Assembly (NCBI GenBank): GCA_944472135.2
Contig: OX235265.1
Coordinates: 46,597,459 to 46,661,458, forward strand
Reading direction: 5' to 3'
Length of the DNA stretch: 64,000 bases
Origin: Trichobilharzia regenti
Taxonomy: Eukaryota; Platyhelminthes; Trematoda; Strigeidida; Schistosomatidae
In this document: piece after piece, positions 23,106-34,538 of the stretch
Layout: the number at the start of each line of letters is the position of its first letter
Position numbering within the stretch: position 1 is the first letter of the stretch
Notes under the pieces: generated by a model
Database searches by the model: none
What the model was told of the DNA's origin: nothing
What the model saw: the letters and a program-made list of their open reading frames with translations, nothing else
Position numbers and translations under genes: made by a program

Positions 23106-23420
23106 TAACAACAGAAGACAAGGGCCAGGCAACAGATCGTTTTATTATGAAAATCAACACGTATTTATACATATTTCAGACAACATTATTATAGACAAGC
23201 GCAGTCATCTGATTGGTTGTTTAGGTAGACAAACGCAGGCTTCTGATTGGTTGTTTCGGGATTCCTTGACAAATAGAGTTCTCTCTGCGAATCATATTTT
23301 GCCACGTTAACTTTGCTGTGATTGGTTGTTGACTCAGGCTTGTTCACGGCCCATATTAGTGACCTAGACCTTAACGTAGATTAGTGCCAACCAATCGGCT
23401 AGCAGCCTGCTCTCACCACA
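23106..23420 (-). repeat. Gypsy-C 5' LTR
   Basis: A 315-bp LTR, nearly identical to 22367-22681. Confidence 0.92.
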
Positions 23421-24487
23421 CTGGTACACACTTTCATGTTGTTATTATAACTTAAAGGAAATTGTGAGGGAATTTGCTTTGATTGCAAGACTTTGGGAGT
23501 CTTAAAGCCCGACTTTCTATAAAGTGGAGCATCCTGAAAACCTCCAGACATACTTGTGTTTCGAGAGTTTTTCGTAACGAGTGATGGTTTGTTGACATTC
23601 TTACTCTCAGCAGGCTTACTGAATACAAAGTATTCTTCCCCATCATTAGTCTCAACCCTGCGAAATTTGTTCATCGTGGTGAGGTTACTACGTTTGGGGG
23701 GAAATTTCTTAGAACAACTTGCAGAAGTTCTAACTATTTTAACATCTTTCGATGAGGCTTTATTTACAGGGGTAGTGGTGTCTAAATCAGTTCCTAGTTC
23801 CATTGGCAAGCAAGGTTATTGTTTAGTTTGCTGAATGCTAGTTTCACCACTAGGTCTCTGTTGCTGTGCACGATCCTTTTTTAGTAAATCTGAGCGATTA
23901 CTACGCATTATTCCGCGCTGACACGGTGTTTTATCCTGAGCTACGGTTATGGACTTAAAACTGCTATTCAGTCTTAAGTGATCCTGACATTTAGTAAACT
24001 TACTAGCATCAAGGGAATTACTGAATTTTAAAATGATGGGACAATTAGCCTGGTTAGACTTTTTACGAAGTCTTCTGCATTCACATGGAACACTAGCCAT
24101 GCTGCAACAAATCAGGATTTTGTGTCTTACAGTTTTCAGGGGCAGAGAATCTGGGACGTTGTAAACTACAGCTTGGTGAGAAGAGGTTATACGCTTCATC
24201 ACCTCCGTAGCCAAGCAGTCAATCAGATTTTCAGCTTTATTTAGGTTATCTGGAGATATTTTAGGATGTTGTTTTAACAGACAGGCTATTTGGTCTAAAT
24301 CCGAAAGCTTGTTTTGAGTTACATCCAGTAAAGACTTAACCTGGCCAATATCAAAACAGCTCTCCGTGGTATTTGAGATTGGCAGTGACATACTGTCAAA
24401 CTGACCTAATTTTTCCTGGAGTTCACTTACTTGCCTCTGGATATCTTTCAAAAGGAGGTTTAATTTACAGAACTCAGAGTTCTCCAA
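23421..24487 (-). CDS. CR1-X ORF1, N-terminal piece with in-frame stop
   Basis: From the ATG at 24487 the frame encodes a helical, coiled-coil-like N terminus (LLLKDIQRQVSELQEKLGQF), a domain with VVYNVPDS like the RNA-binding ORF1 proteins of CR1 elements, and a basic Ser/Arg-rich tail. An in-frame TAA at 23818-23816 divides it. The same frame then reads on to the Gypsy-C insertion at 23425. ORF1 proteins bind the element RNA. Whether the TAA is a defect or a real end with a second short frame cannot be told from one copy. Confidence 0.65.
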
Positions 24488-24787
24488 CAGAATATTTACA
24501 CCTCTATCACAGGAGTAAGATCTGCACTCAAACCATTTTGAGAGCTAGTAGTTGATAGTGTATTACACGGCGGTAATGCAGTTATAACTGAATTTGAGAC
24601 ACTATCTTGAACAATTGTGTTTCAACAAACATGTTTTTTTAGAGATTTGGACCATAATTTCAAGAATTATGTGACAATAAGCAGTAAATAAATTCCAGGG
24701 CAAACACGTGCAAAAATGTCACGAATTTCGAACGTACCGCAAAACGCAATAATTTAGGACGAAAGGGTCTTAGATAAGTGGATATCG
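24488..24787 (-). other. Probable CR1-X 5' untranslated region
   Basis: AT-rich, without a gene. It lies between the ORF1 start and a BEL-A-NA fragment that begins near 24788. Confidence 0.4.
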
Positions 24788-25035
24788 AGAAGGCTCCATG
24801 GTGTCTAGTAATCCACATAAACATAGAGAGTGCCAAAGCTTTCGTGGGACATCGCCAACAGATAGATCACAAGTTGCGAGACAAACACGGTTGTGTTTTA
24901 CACGTTTGCAAGAAGTGCATACACAGGTGAACTGTGAAGAAGTGACCAAGTTCACTGGTAAGCTAAAGGTGAAATCAGCGTCATCAAGGTCTGACTACAA
25001 ACTACGTAACAATAACAGTGTGGTGAAGAACCCTA
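24788..25035 (+). pseudogene. BEL-A-NA gag fragment, plus strand
   Basis: The plus-strand reading matches the middle of the BEL-A-NA frame, with SSNPHKHRECQSF and RLCFTRLQEVHTQVNC, then a Ser/Lys-rich run. It is closest to the minus-strand fragment at 48919-49299. At about 25035 it abuts the 3' UTR of another BEL-A-NA copy in the opposite orientation, so a rearrangement junction lies there. Confidence 0.75.
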
Positions 25036-25424
25036 TAATTGCCTCAGTCGTCTCCACACTTGCTCCCCGGCGTGTGGGACCACGGCCTAAATAGAAACAT
25101 TCATTCTCAATCACTGATTCCACAGCTAATCCTTATCTCCGTGTGCATGTCATTCTGAGAACTAGGCTAGCCTACCCGGCCTACACGACCCATCCGCTGT
25201 CTTTAACATCAATCATTCACGGATATAGAAGACTCGAAAAACTTCAGAAGTAAGCATGACGAAAAATTTAAAAAAATTATGCAATACAACAAAGTTCGAA
25301 AACAACAAGGAAACACAGTGAATGCAAAGAGCACCAATTTATATGACACACCACACATATGCAAACACTGCACATAAACTCACAGATCATGTTTTGAAAG
25401 AATTCCTTTGAAGAATTGCAGGAC

Positions 25425-27419
25425 TTACACCAGTATGTCTACAAACCTTCTCAGGTTGACGCCATAGGTTGGAAAATCGTCGCAGAGTTCATTTGCTAAC
25501 TTCCTTCTATCAGCTATATCCTCAAATCTGAACGGTAACACGCCCACGTCATTGTATCGTAGAATATAGATGACGAACAAACATACGACGTATCTGGTCA
25601 ACCAAGCGCAGAAACAGAGTAATTTACACCAAAGATTATAACATTCAATTAGTAACTTGAAACTAGAAATGCCTTTATTCATGCAAGTCAATTTAACAAT
25701 TACTCTCTCGTTCACACTTGGCTTATCCTCACTAAACTGGGCAATATCTTTCGTCTTTTCAAGCGCACCAATAATCACATAGTCATTGCATAAGGCTCGT
25801 GAGTTCATGGACGTCCATTTCATTGTGGATTAAAGCAACAACGACGACTGAGTGACACAAGGTGATGAACTTAGCAGTGGATCAGAAGCTGTTCATTTTC
25901 GGCTTTCAGAAGTTTGTCTACCTGCAAGACCACCACCACTGCTGTCCTTTACTATCAGCTCATGTTTAGCACTATCATCTGATGATAGGTGAGCTACACG
26001 CTGATCAATCACACTGACTGTCTCACAAGTATGCACACCTTTTGGAACTGCATCTGCGTTCAATTCTACTTCACGTTGTAGTTGTACAGAACCTTTATTT
26101 AACTTAGCAGTAGTAGGCATTCCCTCCATTTCATCATGATCAACCAAAGACAAATGTGCACTATCATGATAATTACCGCAAATATTCAATTTACCGTCAA
26201 GTTCATCATTTTCAAACTCTTTAATAACAGAAGTAGACAATTTTGGCTTCTCCTCACAAATCATTAAAGGTTTTATATCTTCACTCTGACTAGTTATACT
26301 TTGTAAACTTGTAGGGTCAGAACCGCACTCTGAAGCAATAACTCTATTCTGTGACACTCTATTCAACAACGGCTTACCAGTTGTAACTACAGACTTCTTG
26401 ACCACACCGTTATCGTCACACAATTCGGAGTCAGACCTGTAGTTTACATTTAGCTTATCACTGAACTTGCTCACTGGCTCACAGTTCACTTCTGTATGCA
26501 CTTCATTCAAACGTGTAAAACACAACCGTGTTTCTCTTGCAGCTTGCAACTTATCTGTTGAGGATGTACTACGAAACCTGTTACACTCACTAGGTCTATA
26601 TGCATTACTAGACACCATAAAGCTTTCTCGATATCCACCTCTCTGAGACCCTTTCGTCATCAATGATTGCGTTTTGCCCTCAGACTGCTCTATTCTAGGG
26701 GTGAGATGTAATAGACTGGCAAACTTGCTCAAAGATTGATTGACACTAGTATTTACCAGTTTCAGGATATCATCAAACTTTGGCTCGATACCCTCATCCT
26801 CCATACGGGAGCTCATCTTCACCCACTTCCTTTGCAGTCGAGTAGGTAGGCGTCTTGCTATTACTTCTAGCATAAAACTCGAGTTGAGGTCACTCACGCG
26901 ATTCATCGAAATCATTGCATTCTTGTAAATTAGCAAATTATCTAAAAACTCAGTGAGTGCCTGAGAGTCATCCTCTAATTGACCACCATTACCCTTAACA
27001 GCCTCGAATAATTTCCCTGCAATCATCGAAGGTCTTCCAAACCTTTGACGTAGTATGCTCATAGCCTCAGCGTATCCCTCATTAGGGGGCATGAGCTTAC
27101 AGCACTGTATAGCTCTTGCAGCATCTCCAGTGCAATACCTCATCAAATACATCAATTTCAATTCATCACTTAATGAAAAACTACTCAGCATGATCTCAAA
27201 CTCCTTTACAAACTGTAAATAATCGGCCGGGTTTCCATCAAAACACCGTGGTTCAAATTTAGGGAGTTTGATGTTCCTATTATCCCTGAACGGCGAAACA
27301 GTAACATCAACCGTATCATGCCTAACATCAGACACATCGTTACGATTAACAGACAAGTCACCATGACTTACTTTCCTGTTTGCATCCAAGACACTCTGTC
27401 CCTTCTTTGACCCAGGCAT
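25425..27419 (-). pseudogene. BEL-A-NA copy 3 gag-derived long frame
   Basis: The frame starts at the ATG (27419) giving PGSKKGQ and carries the Pao-type Gag domain (FDGNPADYLQFVKEFEIML). It then diverges from BEL-A: the knuckle becomes CFTRLNEVHTEVNC, with the second Cys replaced by Arg. A long acidic and Ser-rich region follows. The last ~70 residues (WLTRYV..., FEDIADRRKLANEL, DDFPT) match the pol linker after RNase H and the extreme pol C terminus of BEL-A. Two in-frame stops (TGA at 25893-25895 and a TAA about 70 nt further on) break it. The last part (25425-25823) is in the same frame. Confidence 0.8.
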
Positions 27420-27563
27420 TGTTGAACTTGACCGAATTCCAAAAAGTTCCAGATATTGCTTGTTCAAAGAGGACTTGACCGGCACCAGGAAAGATGAACG
27501 GTGACTATCCAAACTTTCACCAACTGTTTGAGTCCACCAGAATCTGTTTCAACCATCAGAAAC

Positions 27564-27602
27564 TGTCAGTCACGTCTCATAAACCGTTAATGCCCAGCTC
27601 TT
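27564..27602 (-). repeat. BEL-A-NA copy 3 5' LTR, distal part
   Basis: These 39 bases match the terminal end of BEL-A LTRs (TGTCAGTCACG on plus) up to the CR1-Z insertion at CTCTT. The other part is at 38027-38350. Confidence 0.8.
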
Positions 27603-28390
27603 TAACAATAACAATAACAATTTTCGCTTTATTCCAGAAACAGTACTTGTGGTACAGTGTGGAATTTTCAGCACATATCTACAATATTGCATCTAATTTC
27701 ATCGTACATTTAAAAGGAGTATTATAAAAAAATATTTAAAAATAAACAAAAAAACAACAACAAAAAAAACCAAAAAGAGAAACACAGAAATAACAAAAAA
27801 AATGCAATAAAAATACCAAGTTAAAAGGAAGATAAACACAAATAATGAAAAAATATTTCAGTATTGGTTGGTGGAAGCTACGATATGAGTATGCGTGGTG
27901 AACAGTAACAGCTATAATCATACGGGAAATTATGAGATGTTCTTAAAAAAATGTTTATAGCTAAGATGATCAGTTAATTTGATTGAACAACACCAAGCAA
28001 TCATAAGATAAACATTTCAGGTTGTTTTTTTTAATTGTCAGCACTAATGCAGTGTTTGTTGTGGTAGTGTGAGGAATCATGCATAATACAAAATTTTTAA
28101 GATGGTGATAGTGGCAATAACAAACAAGATTGTCAGTTAAATAGTGCCGAACAAAGAACAACCACAAAACTAATGTTACATGATGGTTAATGACGGGACA
28201 ATTTTTTAATAATCATAGTGATAATATAGTCTGACCCAGTAGATGTACAAAGAAGGAATAGAATAAAGAATAAAAAATGTAAGCCAATGATAATAATTTT
28301 AAGCAGCTAAGTATGTTTAAGAAGGTTATTCACTATAGAGTACGAATAAGAGAGTGTAAGGGGGAAATAACAAGGGCCAAAATTATGTTA
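27603..28390 (-). other. CR1-Z copy 1 3' untranslated region
   Basis: AT-rich. The terminal ~110 bases (27604-27715) recur at 46132-46240 and about 62795-62935, each ending in a different simple-repeat tail. Confidence 0.7.
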
Positions 28391-29131
28391 TTAACAACAA
28401 AGCAAGTCATAGATTTCACACTTAACATTGTCTCTGTCACTTAGAACACGGGCCAAATATGGTATCGTTGAGTTCCTATACTTGGTTGTACGAGCATATA
28501 TTATTTTGTACTGATTTCTGGTTCTACCTGATGAGATGCAAGGAGAGAGTTGGGAATAGAGGGGGTGTTGGCAGTCAGAGAGTATGGTTTTAGACCATTT
28601 CTCACATGTATTCGGATGCTTATCCACTAATGTTGTGACGAGCTGACTGAGTTTTACACCGCTAGTCCTACTAACTACCTTCAACATCCTTCTCAGGATG
28701 GTATAGTCCTTTTTCAGTAACCCAGGAAAGACTAACGGGGAACAGTAAAGTAGAATAGGTAGGATACGAGAGTTGACAAATTGTGAAAGCAGAGGTTGAG
28801 GGACTCCAGTTAGTCTGAGTTTCTTAATGTAGTAGGTTAGACGAAACACTTTCTTGGAAATCATTTGGATATGAGATGACCAGGTAAGGTCGGAAGATAT
28901 AACTAATCCGAGGTATTGTTTCAATTATCGTCCCCTCAATTCTACAGACATCAAGAGTGCTTACTAGTGTTTGTAGATCTCGTTTATGCCTAAAAGAGAA
29001 GTCGACAGTCTGGCATTTTGAGGGATTCAGCGTTAGGCCATTTAGTTTAGACCACTGACTGATGTCCGACAGGAAGCTATTTAATTTGAAGCAGTCTGAC
29101 TGAGACTTAACGGGAAGCAAAACAGTCAGGT
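28391..29131 (-). pseudogene. CR1-Z copy 1 RT, C-terminal part
   Basis: This is the RT region right after the catalytic Asp pair, recognised by GLTLNPSKCQTVDF and, after a frameshift near 28920, YLGLVISSDLTWSSHI and KVFRLTYYIKKLRL. It ends at a stop at 28391. The homologous region in copy 2 (46894-47300) lets the order be checked. The frameshift in the thumb makes the joined protein inactive. Confidence 0.8.
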
Positions 29132-29494
29132 TGTCAATGGAGTTGAAGATTGAACGATCGATTCTTGGTTGTTTGCTCAAAATCAACTTCCCCGATTTTC
29201 GCGGAGGCATCAATACGACAGTCATCGTCTCATCGGTCGCTGTTCAGAAAGAAGAGTGAAACATCGTCAGAAGTAACAATGATTTATTATTGTAATATTT
29301 GTTTTCAGACCTTAGTTGCTTAGTTCGTTTATTCCTTTTATATGTTGGTGTAACAATAAAGAAATAACAAGCGGCAGATCGGTGTTTTGGTTTTTGCGTC
29401 CGTTATAACTAAGCGTTTCTGAAACTCAAAGGAACAGCGTGGGCCCGAGCGTAGCGAGAGCTGGGCATTAACGGTTTATGAGACGTGACTGACA
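29132..29494 (+). repeat. BEL-A copy 2 5' LTR
   Basis: A 363-bp LTR, TGTCA to TGACA, with an AATAAA at about 29355. Confidence 0.95.
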
Positions 29495-29512
29495 GTTTCT
29501 GACGATAGAAAC
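29495..29512 (+). promoter_or_regulatory. Hairpin directly after the BEL-A 5' LTR
   Basis: GTTTCT and AGAAAC pair around GACGAT. Copies 3 and 5 of BEL-A-NA keep GTTTC/GAAAC arms with changed loops (for copy 5, 54168-54185). A TGGCGGATTC at 29518 is a candidate tRNA primer site just beyond. Copy 1 has lost the stem. Confidence 0.45.
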
Positions 29513-29638
29513 AGATCTGGCGGATTCAAACAGTTGGTGAAAGTTTGGATAGTCACCGTTCATCTTTCCTGGTGCCGGTCAAGTCCTCTTTGAACAAGCA
29601 ATATCTGGAACTTTTTTGGAATTGGGTCAAGTTCAACA

Positions 29639-31156
29639 ATGCCTGGGTCAAAGAAGGGACAGAGTGTCTTGGATGCAAACAGGAAAGTAAGTCATGGTGA
29701 CTTGTCTGTTAATTGTAACGATGTGTCTGATGTTAAGCATGACATGGTTGATGTTACTGTTTCGCCGTTCAGGGATAATAGGAACATCAAACTCCCTAAA
29801 TTTGAACCACGGTGTTTTGATGGAAACCCGGCCGATTATTTACAGTTTGTAAAGGAGTTTGAGATCATGCTGAGTAGTTTTTCATTAAGTGATGAATTGA
29901 AATTGATGTATTTGATGAGGTATTGCACTGGAGATGCTTCAAGAGCTATACAGTGCTGTAAGCTCATGCCCCCTAATGAGGGATACGCTGAGGCTATGAG
30001 CATATTACGTCAAAGGTTTGGAAGGCCTTCGATGATTGTAAGGAACGTATACGAAGCTGTCAAGGGTAATGGCAGTCAACTTCAAGATGACTCCAAGGCA
30101 CTCACTGAGTTTTTAGACAATCTTATGACTTACAAGAATACCTTGATTTCTATGAATTTCATGAGTGACCTCAACTCCAGCTCAGTCCTAGAGGTAATTG
30201 CAAGACGCCTACCTACGCGGCTGCAAAGGAAATGGGTAAAAATAAGCTCTCGTATAGAGGAGGAGGGTATCGAGCCAAGGTTCGATGATATTCTTAGACT
30301 GGTGAAGGACAGTGTCAACCAGGCGATGGGCAAATTCGCCAGCATTTTGCATTCTAAGGTAGAACCTAAGGAACCAGTGAATATAAGGAAGGCATTTGTG
30401 GTGAAGTCTCAAGACACAACGAGAAAGGATGAGTGTATTGTCTGCCATAACATGCATCAATTGAGTGATTGTAATCGCTTTATCGCTATGTCACCCGTAG
30501 AAAGGTTAAAAATGGCAAAGCAGAAGCGGCTGTGTTTCAGTTGTTTAAAGATTGGGCATACAAAGTGGAATTGTAAGGCGACAAATAAAGGAAGTAGTGG
30601 TTTAACGGATATGCACCCACTTCTGAGAACAGTGAACGAACCTGGGAGTTCGGTTAATTGTAATAGTATCTCTAGACCCCTTGACATCCCACAAGTTTTC
30701 TTAGGGGTATTACCAGTTAAGGTGAAAGGACCGAAATCTTCAGTAGAGACTTATGCATTGTTGGATAATGGTTCAGACGTTACATTGATAGATGCTGAAC
30801 TGGCTGGTTGCTTGGGTATTAAAGGCCCAAAGCAACCCTTGGTTGTAAATACTTTCAATTCTGCGAAAACAGTAGTATGTGAGCGAGTGTCATTTCAGTT
30901 AGAATCCTTGGCTACAGGGGAGACCGTGGAAGTGGATACTGCTTACACTACCTCCAGTATGAAACTTGGCGAAGCTATAGTACCTAGTCGTGAAACGGTT
31001 GTCGGTAAGCCATACCTGTGTGACATACCTCTTCCAACATTGCAAGATGGAAGAGTGAGAGTACTCATTGGATGTAGTGTGCCAGAAGCCCACAAGAGAG
31101 ATTTGGAGGTAGAGATGATCTGTTTGCGACAAAAACACCACTGGGATGGACAGTGA
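29639..31156 (+). CDS. BEL-A copy 2 Gag and protease
   Basis: The 505-codon frame opens with MPGSKKGQ. The Pao-type Gag domain covers about residues 45-240. Two zinc-knuckle-like motifs follow: CIVCHNMHQLSDC (about 271-283) and CFSCLKIGHTKWNC (about 301-314). The protease starts near residue 365 with VETYALLDNGSDVTLID, holding the active-site Asp. It ends by entering a wrong frame after VPEAH: compared with copy 1, 10 bases are missing near 31093. Upstream coding is undamaged, so this is the best Gag in the window. Gag would package element RNA in cytoplasmic particles. Confidence 0.9.
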   Translation: MPGSKKGQSVLDANRKVSHGDLSVNCNDVSDVKHDMVDVTVSPFRDNRNIKLPKFEPRCFDGNPADYLQFVKEFEIMLSSFSLSDELKLMYLMRYCTGDASRAIQCCKLMPPNEGYAEAMSILRQRFGRPSMIVRNVYEAVKGNGSQLQDDSKALTEFLDNLMTYKNTLISMNFMSDLNSSSVLEVIARRLPTRLQRKWVKISSRIEEEGIEPRFDDILRLVKDSVNQAMGKFASILHSKVEPKEPVNIRKAFVVKSQDTTRKDECIVCHNMHQLSDCNRFIAMSPVERLKMAKQKRLCFSCLKIGHTKWNCKATNKGSSGLTDMHPLLRTVNEPGSSVNCNSISRPLDIPQVFLGVLPVKVKGPKSSVETYALLDNGSDVTLIDAELAGCLGIKGPKQPLVVNTFNSAKTVVCERVSFQLESLATGETVEVDTAYTTSSMKLGEAIVPSRETVVGKPYLCDIPLPTLQDGRVRVLIGCSVPEAHKRDLEVEMICLRQKHHWDGQ

Positions 31157-34100
31157 GAGGACCTATACCCATAGTCCACATATCATCATTAGTTACAAAC
31201 GATGGGGACAAACTAGAAACTATGATTAAAAATATGTATGACAAGGAGTTTTGTGACTGCGGTGTCCCAGGGAAAGGTCGTTCTGTAGAAGACTTGAAAG
31301 CAGTTAAAATAGCCGAGGACTCTTGTAAATACGAAAACGGGCGTTTCAGCGTTGGCCTACCATGGAGATTCAAAGATAGACAGTTGATTTGTAATAGGAA
31401 AGTTGCTCTTAAGAGACTAATGGGTTTACAGAAGAAATTCCTGTCAGATGCAGAACTCTGGTCCAAATATAAGGAAGTCGTCGATAAACATATAGTGAAG
31501 GGTTACGTTGAAAGACTAGTTGATCAAAGTGAGCCAGGGAAGTGGTATTTGCCCCATCATCCCGTCTTTAACCCGAGGAAGCCAGGTAAACTCCGTGTGG
31601 TGTTTGATTGTTCTGCGAAACACGAAGGAGTCTCTTTAAATGATAATCTGTATAGTGGCCCAGATTGCGTGAGCTCATTAGTGGGACTGCTATTGAGATT
31701 CAGAAAGTTTACAGTTGCTGTCGCGGCGGATATTGAGGAAATGTTCCTTCAGGTGAAGGTGCCAGAGAGTGACAGAGATCACTTGAGGTTTTTGTGGTTT
31801 GATGACGGTCCTTGTGGTAAGGTGTCAGAATATAGGATGACAGTGCATCCATTTGGTGCCACATCCTCCCCATTTTGTGCTAATTTTGCTCTACGAAAGG
31901 CAGTGTCCACATTTGGTTCTAATGATTTGCTGGACGTCATAGATTGTTGCTTCTACGTGGATGATTGTTTAGCCTCCTTCGATGATGATAAGTCTGCAGT
32001 TAGATTTGCAACAAGCATTACTGAAGTGTTAGCTAAGGCCGGCTTTCGTCTAACTAAGTGGGTCTCGAACAGCCTAGACGTTTTGAAGCATATAGATCCA
32101 GAAGACAGAGCACCTACCGTACGAGATTTGCCTGTTGATACTCTACCAGTTGAACGCACATTAGGTATGCGATGGGATGTGAACTCTGATACCTTTGGAT
32201 TTAGTGTTGGTGATATTGATAAGCCAGTTACTCGGAGAGGTGTGCTCTCTGTGTTGTCGTCCGTGTTTGACCCACTTGGATTAGTAGCACCTTATCTACT
32301 TCCGGCTAGGAGGTTATTTCAAGAGACATGCAGGAAAGGGTTACAGTGGGATGAACCATTAAGTGAGAGGCAGAGAGAAGAGTGGAAGGGGTGGGTTAAC
32401 AGTTTAAGAATGCTGAATCTACATTCCGTCTCACGTCCACTTAAGCCGTCGAGAAATCATGATATAATTGACTTCCATGTTTTTTCTGATGCCTCTGAGG
32501 TTGGATTTGGTGCAGCCGTATACATCAGAACCACCTTAAGGAATGATATAGATGTTAGCCTGGTGATGGGTAAATCCAGAGTTGCACCTCTAAAGACGGT
32601 TTCGATTCCGAGATTAGAACTTAATGCCGCCTTACTAGCTGCGCAGTTATTCACAACAGTGTGTAAAGAGTTGGATTACCCCAAGCATCCCGTAACGTTT
32701 TGGACTGATTCGATGTCTGTGATATATTATATACGCAACGAGTCAGCAAGATATGCATGTTTTGTAGCTAACAGAGTATCTCAAATTCGTGAACTAACAA
32801 CTGTTGAGCAGTGGAGGTACGTACCGTCTGGAAAAAATCCAGCTGATCTAGCATCGCGAGGAGTTATTGATATGAATGTGTTAAAAATAAGTGGTGGAAA
32901 GGTCCAGAGTTCTTGCTAAGGGCTGATAGTATGTGGCCTCGTAGAGAAGATGAACCACCGATAAACGAGTGTGCCTTGGAGTTGAAGACAAGTGTCAGTT
33001 TAACATCTACTCAAGAAAGACATTCAGGTTTACATCCACTTTTTAAATATTATTCTTCTTGGTACAAACTACTGAAAGCGGTTGCGTGGTTGACACGATA
33101 TGTTACGTATTTAAAGGTCATGCATCTTGCGGGATACGAAAATATGAATGTGGGGCCTTTGAGAGTCGAAGATATTAGAAATGCAGAGTTAGCGATTTTG
33201 AGGGCTGCTCAGTGGGAAGCGTGGGGTGAGATTACCAAGGAGGATAGTCCCGATTTCGCAGATTTCAAGGTGCGGTTAGATAGATTATCTCCGATAGTTT
33301 CCGAAGGGATCGCTAGAGTTGGTGGACGTCTACAAATGTTAGAATCGTCATATGAGACCCGTCATCCGGCTTTATTACCTTGCTACCATCCAGTCACTGA
33401 TCTCATTATAAGACACTACCATGTTCTTGAAGGTCATTTGGGTACTTCGCAAGTACTATCAAGTATTCGATGTAAGTTCTGGATAGTGAAGGGAGGTACT
33501 GCTGTCCGTAAAATAATTGATAAGTGCATGGAATGTAAACTCCGAAATGCTCGTCCAGTACAGCAGATAATGGCACCACTGCCAGCGTGGCAAGCTTCTG
33601 AAGGGAATTATCCATTTGAGTACGTTGGGGTGGATTTGTTCGGACCTTTTGTAGTGAAGAGAGGCAGAACCCTATGTAAAAGATATGGCTGTTTATTCAC
33701 CTGTTTGAAAATGAGAGCTGTGCATATTGAGATGGTTCATACGCTAACTACTGATTCATTCGTGCTAGCATTACATAGATTTATAAATCGCCGGGGTGTA
33801 CCGAAGATGATGTTCAGCGACAGAGGGACTAATTTTGTTGGCTGTCACGCCGAGCTTAAAGAATACTTCGAAGGTCCTCAAACGAGAGTTCAGGAAGAGT
33901 TACTGAAAAGGAACATCGAGTGGCACTTCAACCCACCACATGCCAGCCATAGAGGTGGGCTATGGGAAAGACTTATAGGAATTATCAAGCGTATTTTAAG
34001 CTCCATAATTAAAAACCAGAGTTTGAATGACGAAACGCTGGAGACATTTTTTTGTGAAGCTGAACGAATATTAAATGACCGGCCGTTATCACCTGTGAGG

Positions 34101-34538
34101 GACGACGTCAAGGATTTTGATGTGTTAACCCCAAATAAATTATTGTTATTGAGAGGCAACCCTGGCATAGAGGACGCAAGCGGGGAAGGAATACCTACGA
34201 TTAAAAGATGGAAACAAGCCAGGCACATGAAAGATATATTTTGGAAAAGATGGTTTAAGGAGTATGTTCTAACATTGCAGACCAGGGACAAGTGGAAAAA
34301 GTTGTGCCGAAACTTAAAGGTTGGTGACATAGTATTAGTAGCAGATAAATGTGCCACAGGTAGGTGGCCTTTGGGAGTGGTAGTAAGGCTGATCTGTAGT
34401 GGTGATGGATTGGTGAGGACGGTTGAGGTGAGAACTAGTTGTGGCATGTTGGTGCGAGATATCAGAAAACTGTGTCTCCTGGAAGGTGCTGAGAGTAGAG
34501 AGTCGGAGGATGAAACAATAGATGATTTTCCAACCTAG
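31103..34538 (+). pseudogene. BEL-A copy 2 pol: RT, RNase H, integrase
   Basis: The correct pol frame is visible from LFATKTPLGWTVRGP, upstream of 31153. RT carries VAADIEEMFLQV with the first catalytic Asp and FYVDD with the second pair. RNase H (FSDAS, RLELNA, WTDS) and integrase (H2C2 zinc domain HYHVLEGH and CMEC; core VDLFGP, SDRGTNF, GGLWERL) are complete, so all catalytic residues I can check are present. A single G is missing near 32880, shifting frame between RNase H and the integrase region (frame resumes at 32913). The C-terminal domain ends DDFPT with a stop at 34538. Apart from the 10-nt and 1-nt losses it looks functional. Confidence 0.92.

Larger units (their letters stand above)
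22367..23420 (-). mobile_element. Gypsy-C, ~1.05 kb deleted Gypsy element
   Basis: Two 315-bp direct repeats (22367-22681 and 23106-23420) flank 424 bp of interior. They differ by one base by eye. The 5-bp duplication CTGGT is at 22362-22366 and 23421-23425. On minus, the LTR begins TGTGGTGAG. A candidate primer site TGGTGTCGC follows the 5' LTR, and a purine tract GACGGGGAGACGAG precedes the 3' LTR. It interrupts CR1-X ORF1. Confidence 0.92.
14256..24787 (-). mobile_element. CR1-X, non-LTR element hosting two nested insertions
   Basis: ORF1 (24487 to 22151) and ORF2 (22064 to 15108) run on minus. ORF1 is split by Gypsy-C and ORF2 by BEL-B. Removing each insertion with one copy of its target-site duplication rejoins the frame. 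A second, 5'-truncated copy of the 3' end lies at 40473-41815. The 5' end near 24787 and 3' end near 14256 are estimates. Confidence 0.82.
25036..27602 (-). mobile_element. BEL-A-NA copy 3, main body
   Basis: Its 5' LTR is split: 27564-27602 here and 38027-38350 on the other side of CR1-Z. Together, minus the CTCTT duplication, they make about 360 bp, the normal LTR length. The body holds the gag-derived frame and a 3' UTR with one ~190-bp unit, then breaks off at 25036 without a 3' LTR. Confidence 0.85.

Noticed and set aside
27736..28167. Short hydrophobic frames in the CR1-Z 3' UTR as membrane proteins
   Set aside because: They arise from A/T homopolymer runs and are not kept in CR1-Z copy 2.
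29495..29512. Hammerhead-like CTGACGA followed by GAAAC after the BEL-A LTR
   Set aside because: Only two bases separate the two core boxes, so helix II cannot form, and copy 3 breaks the first box.
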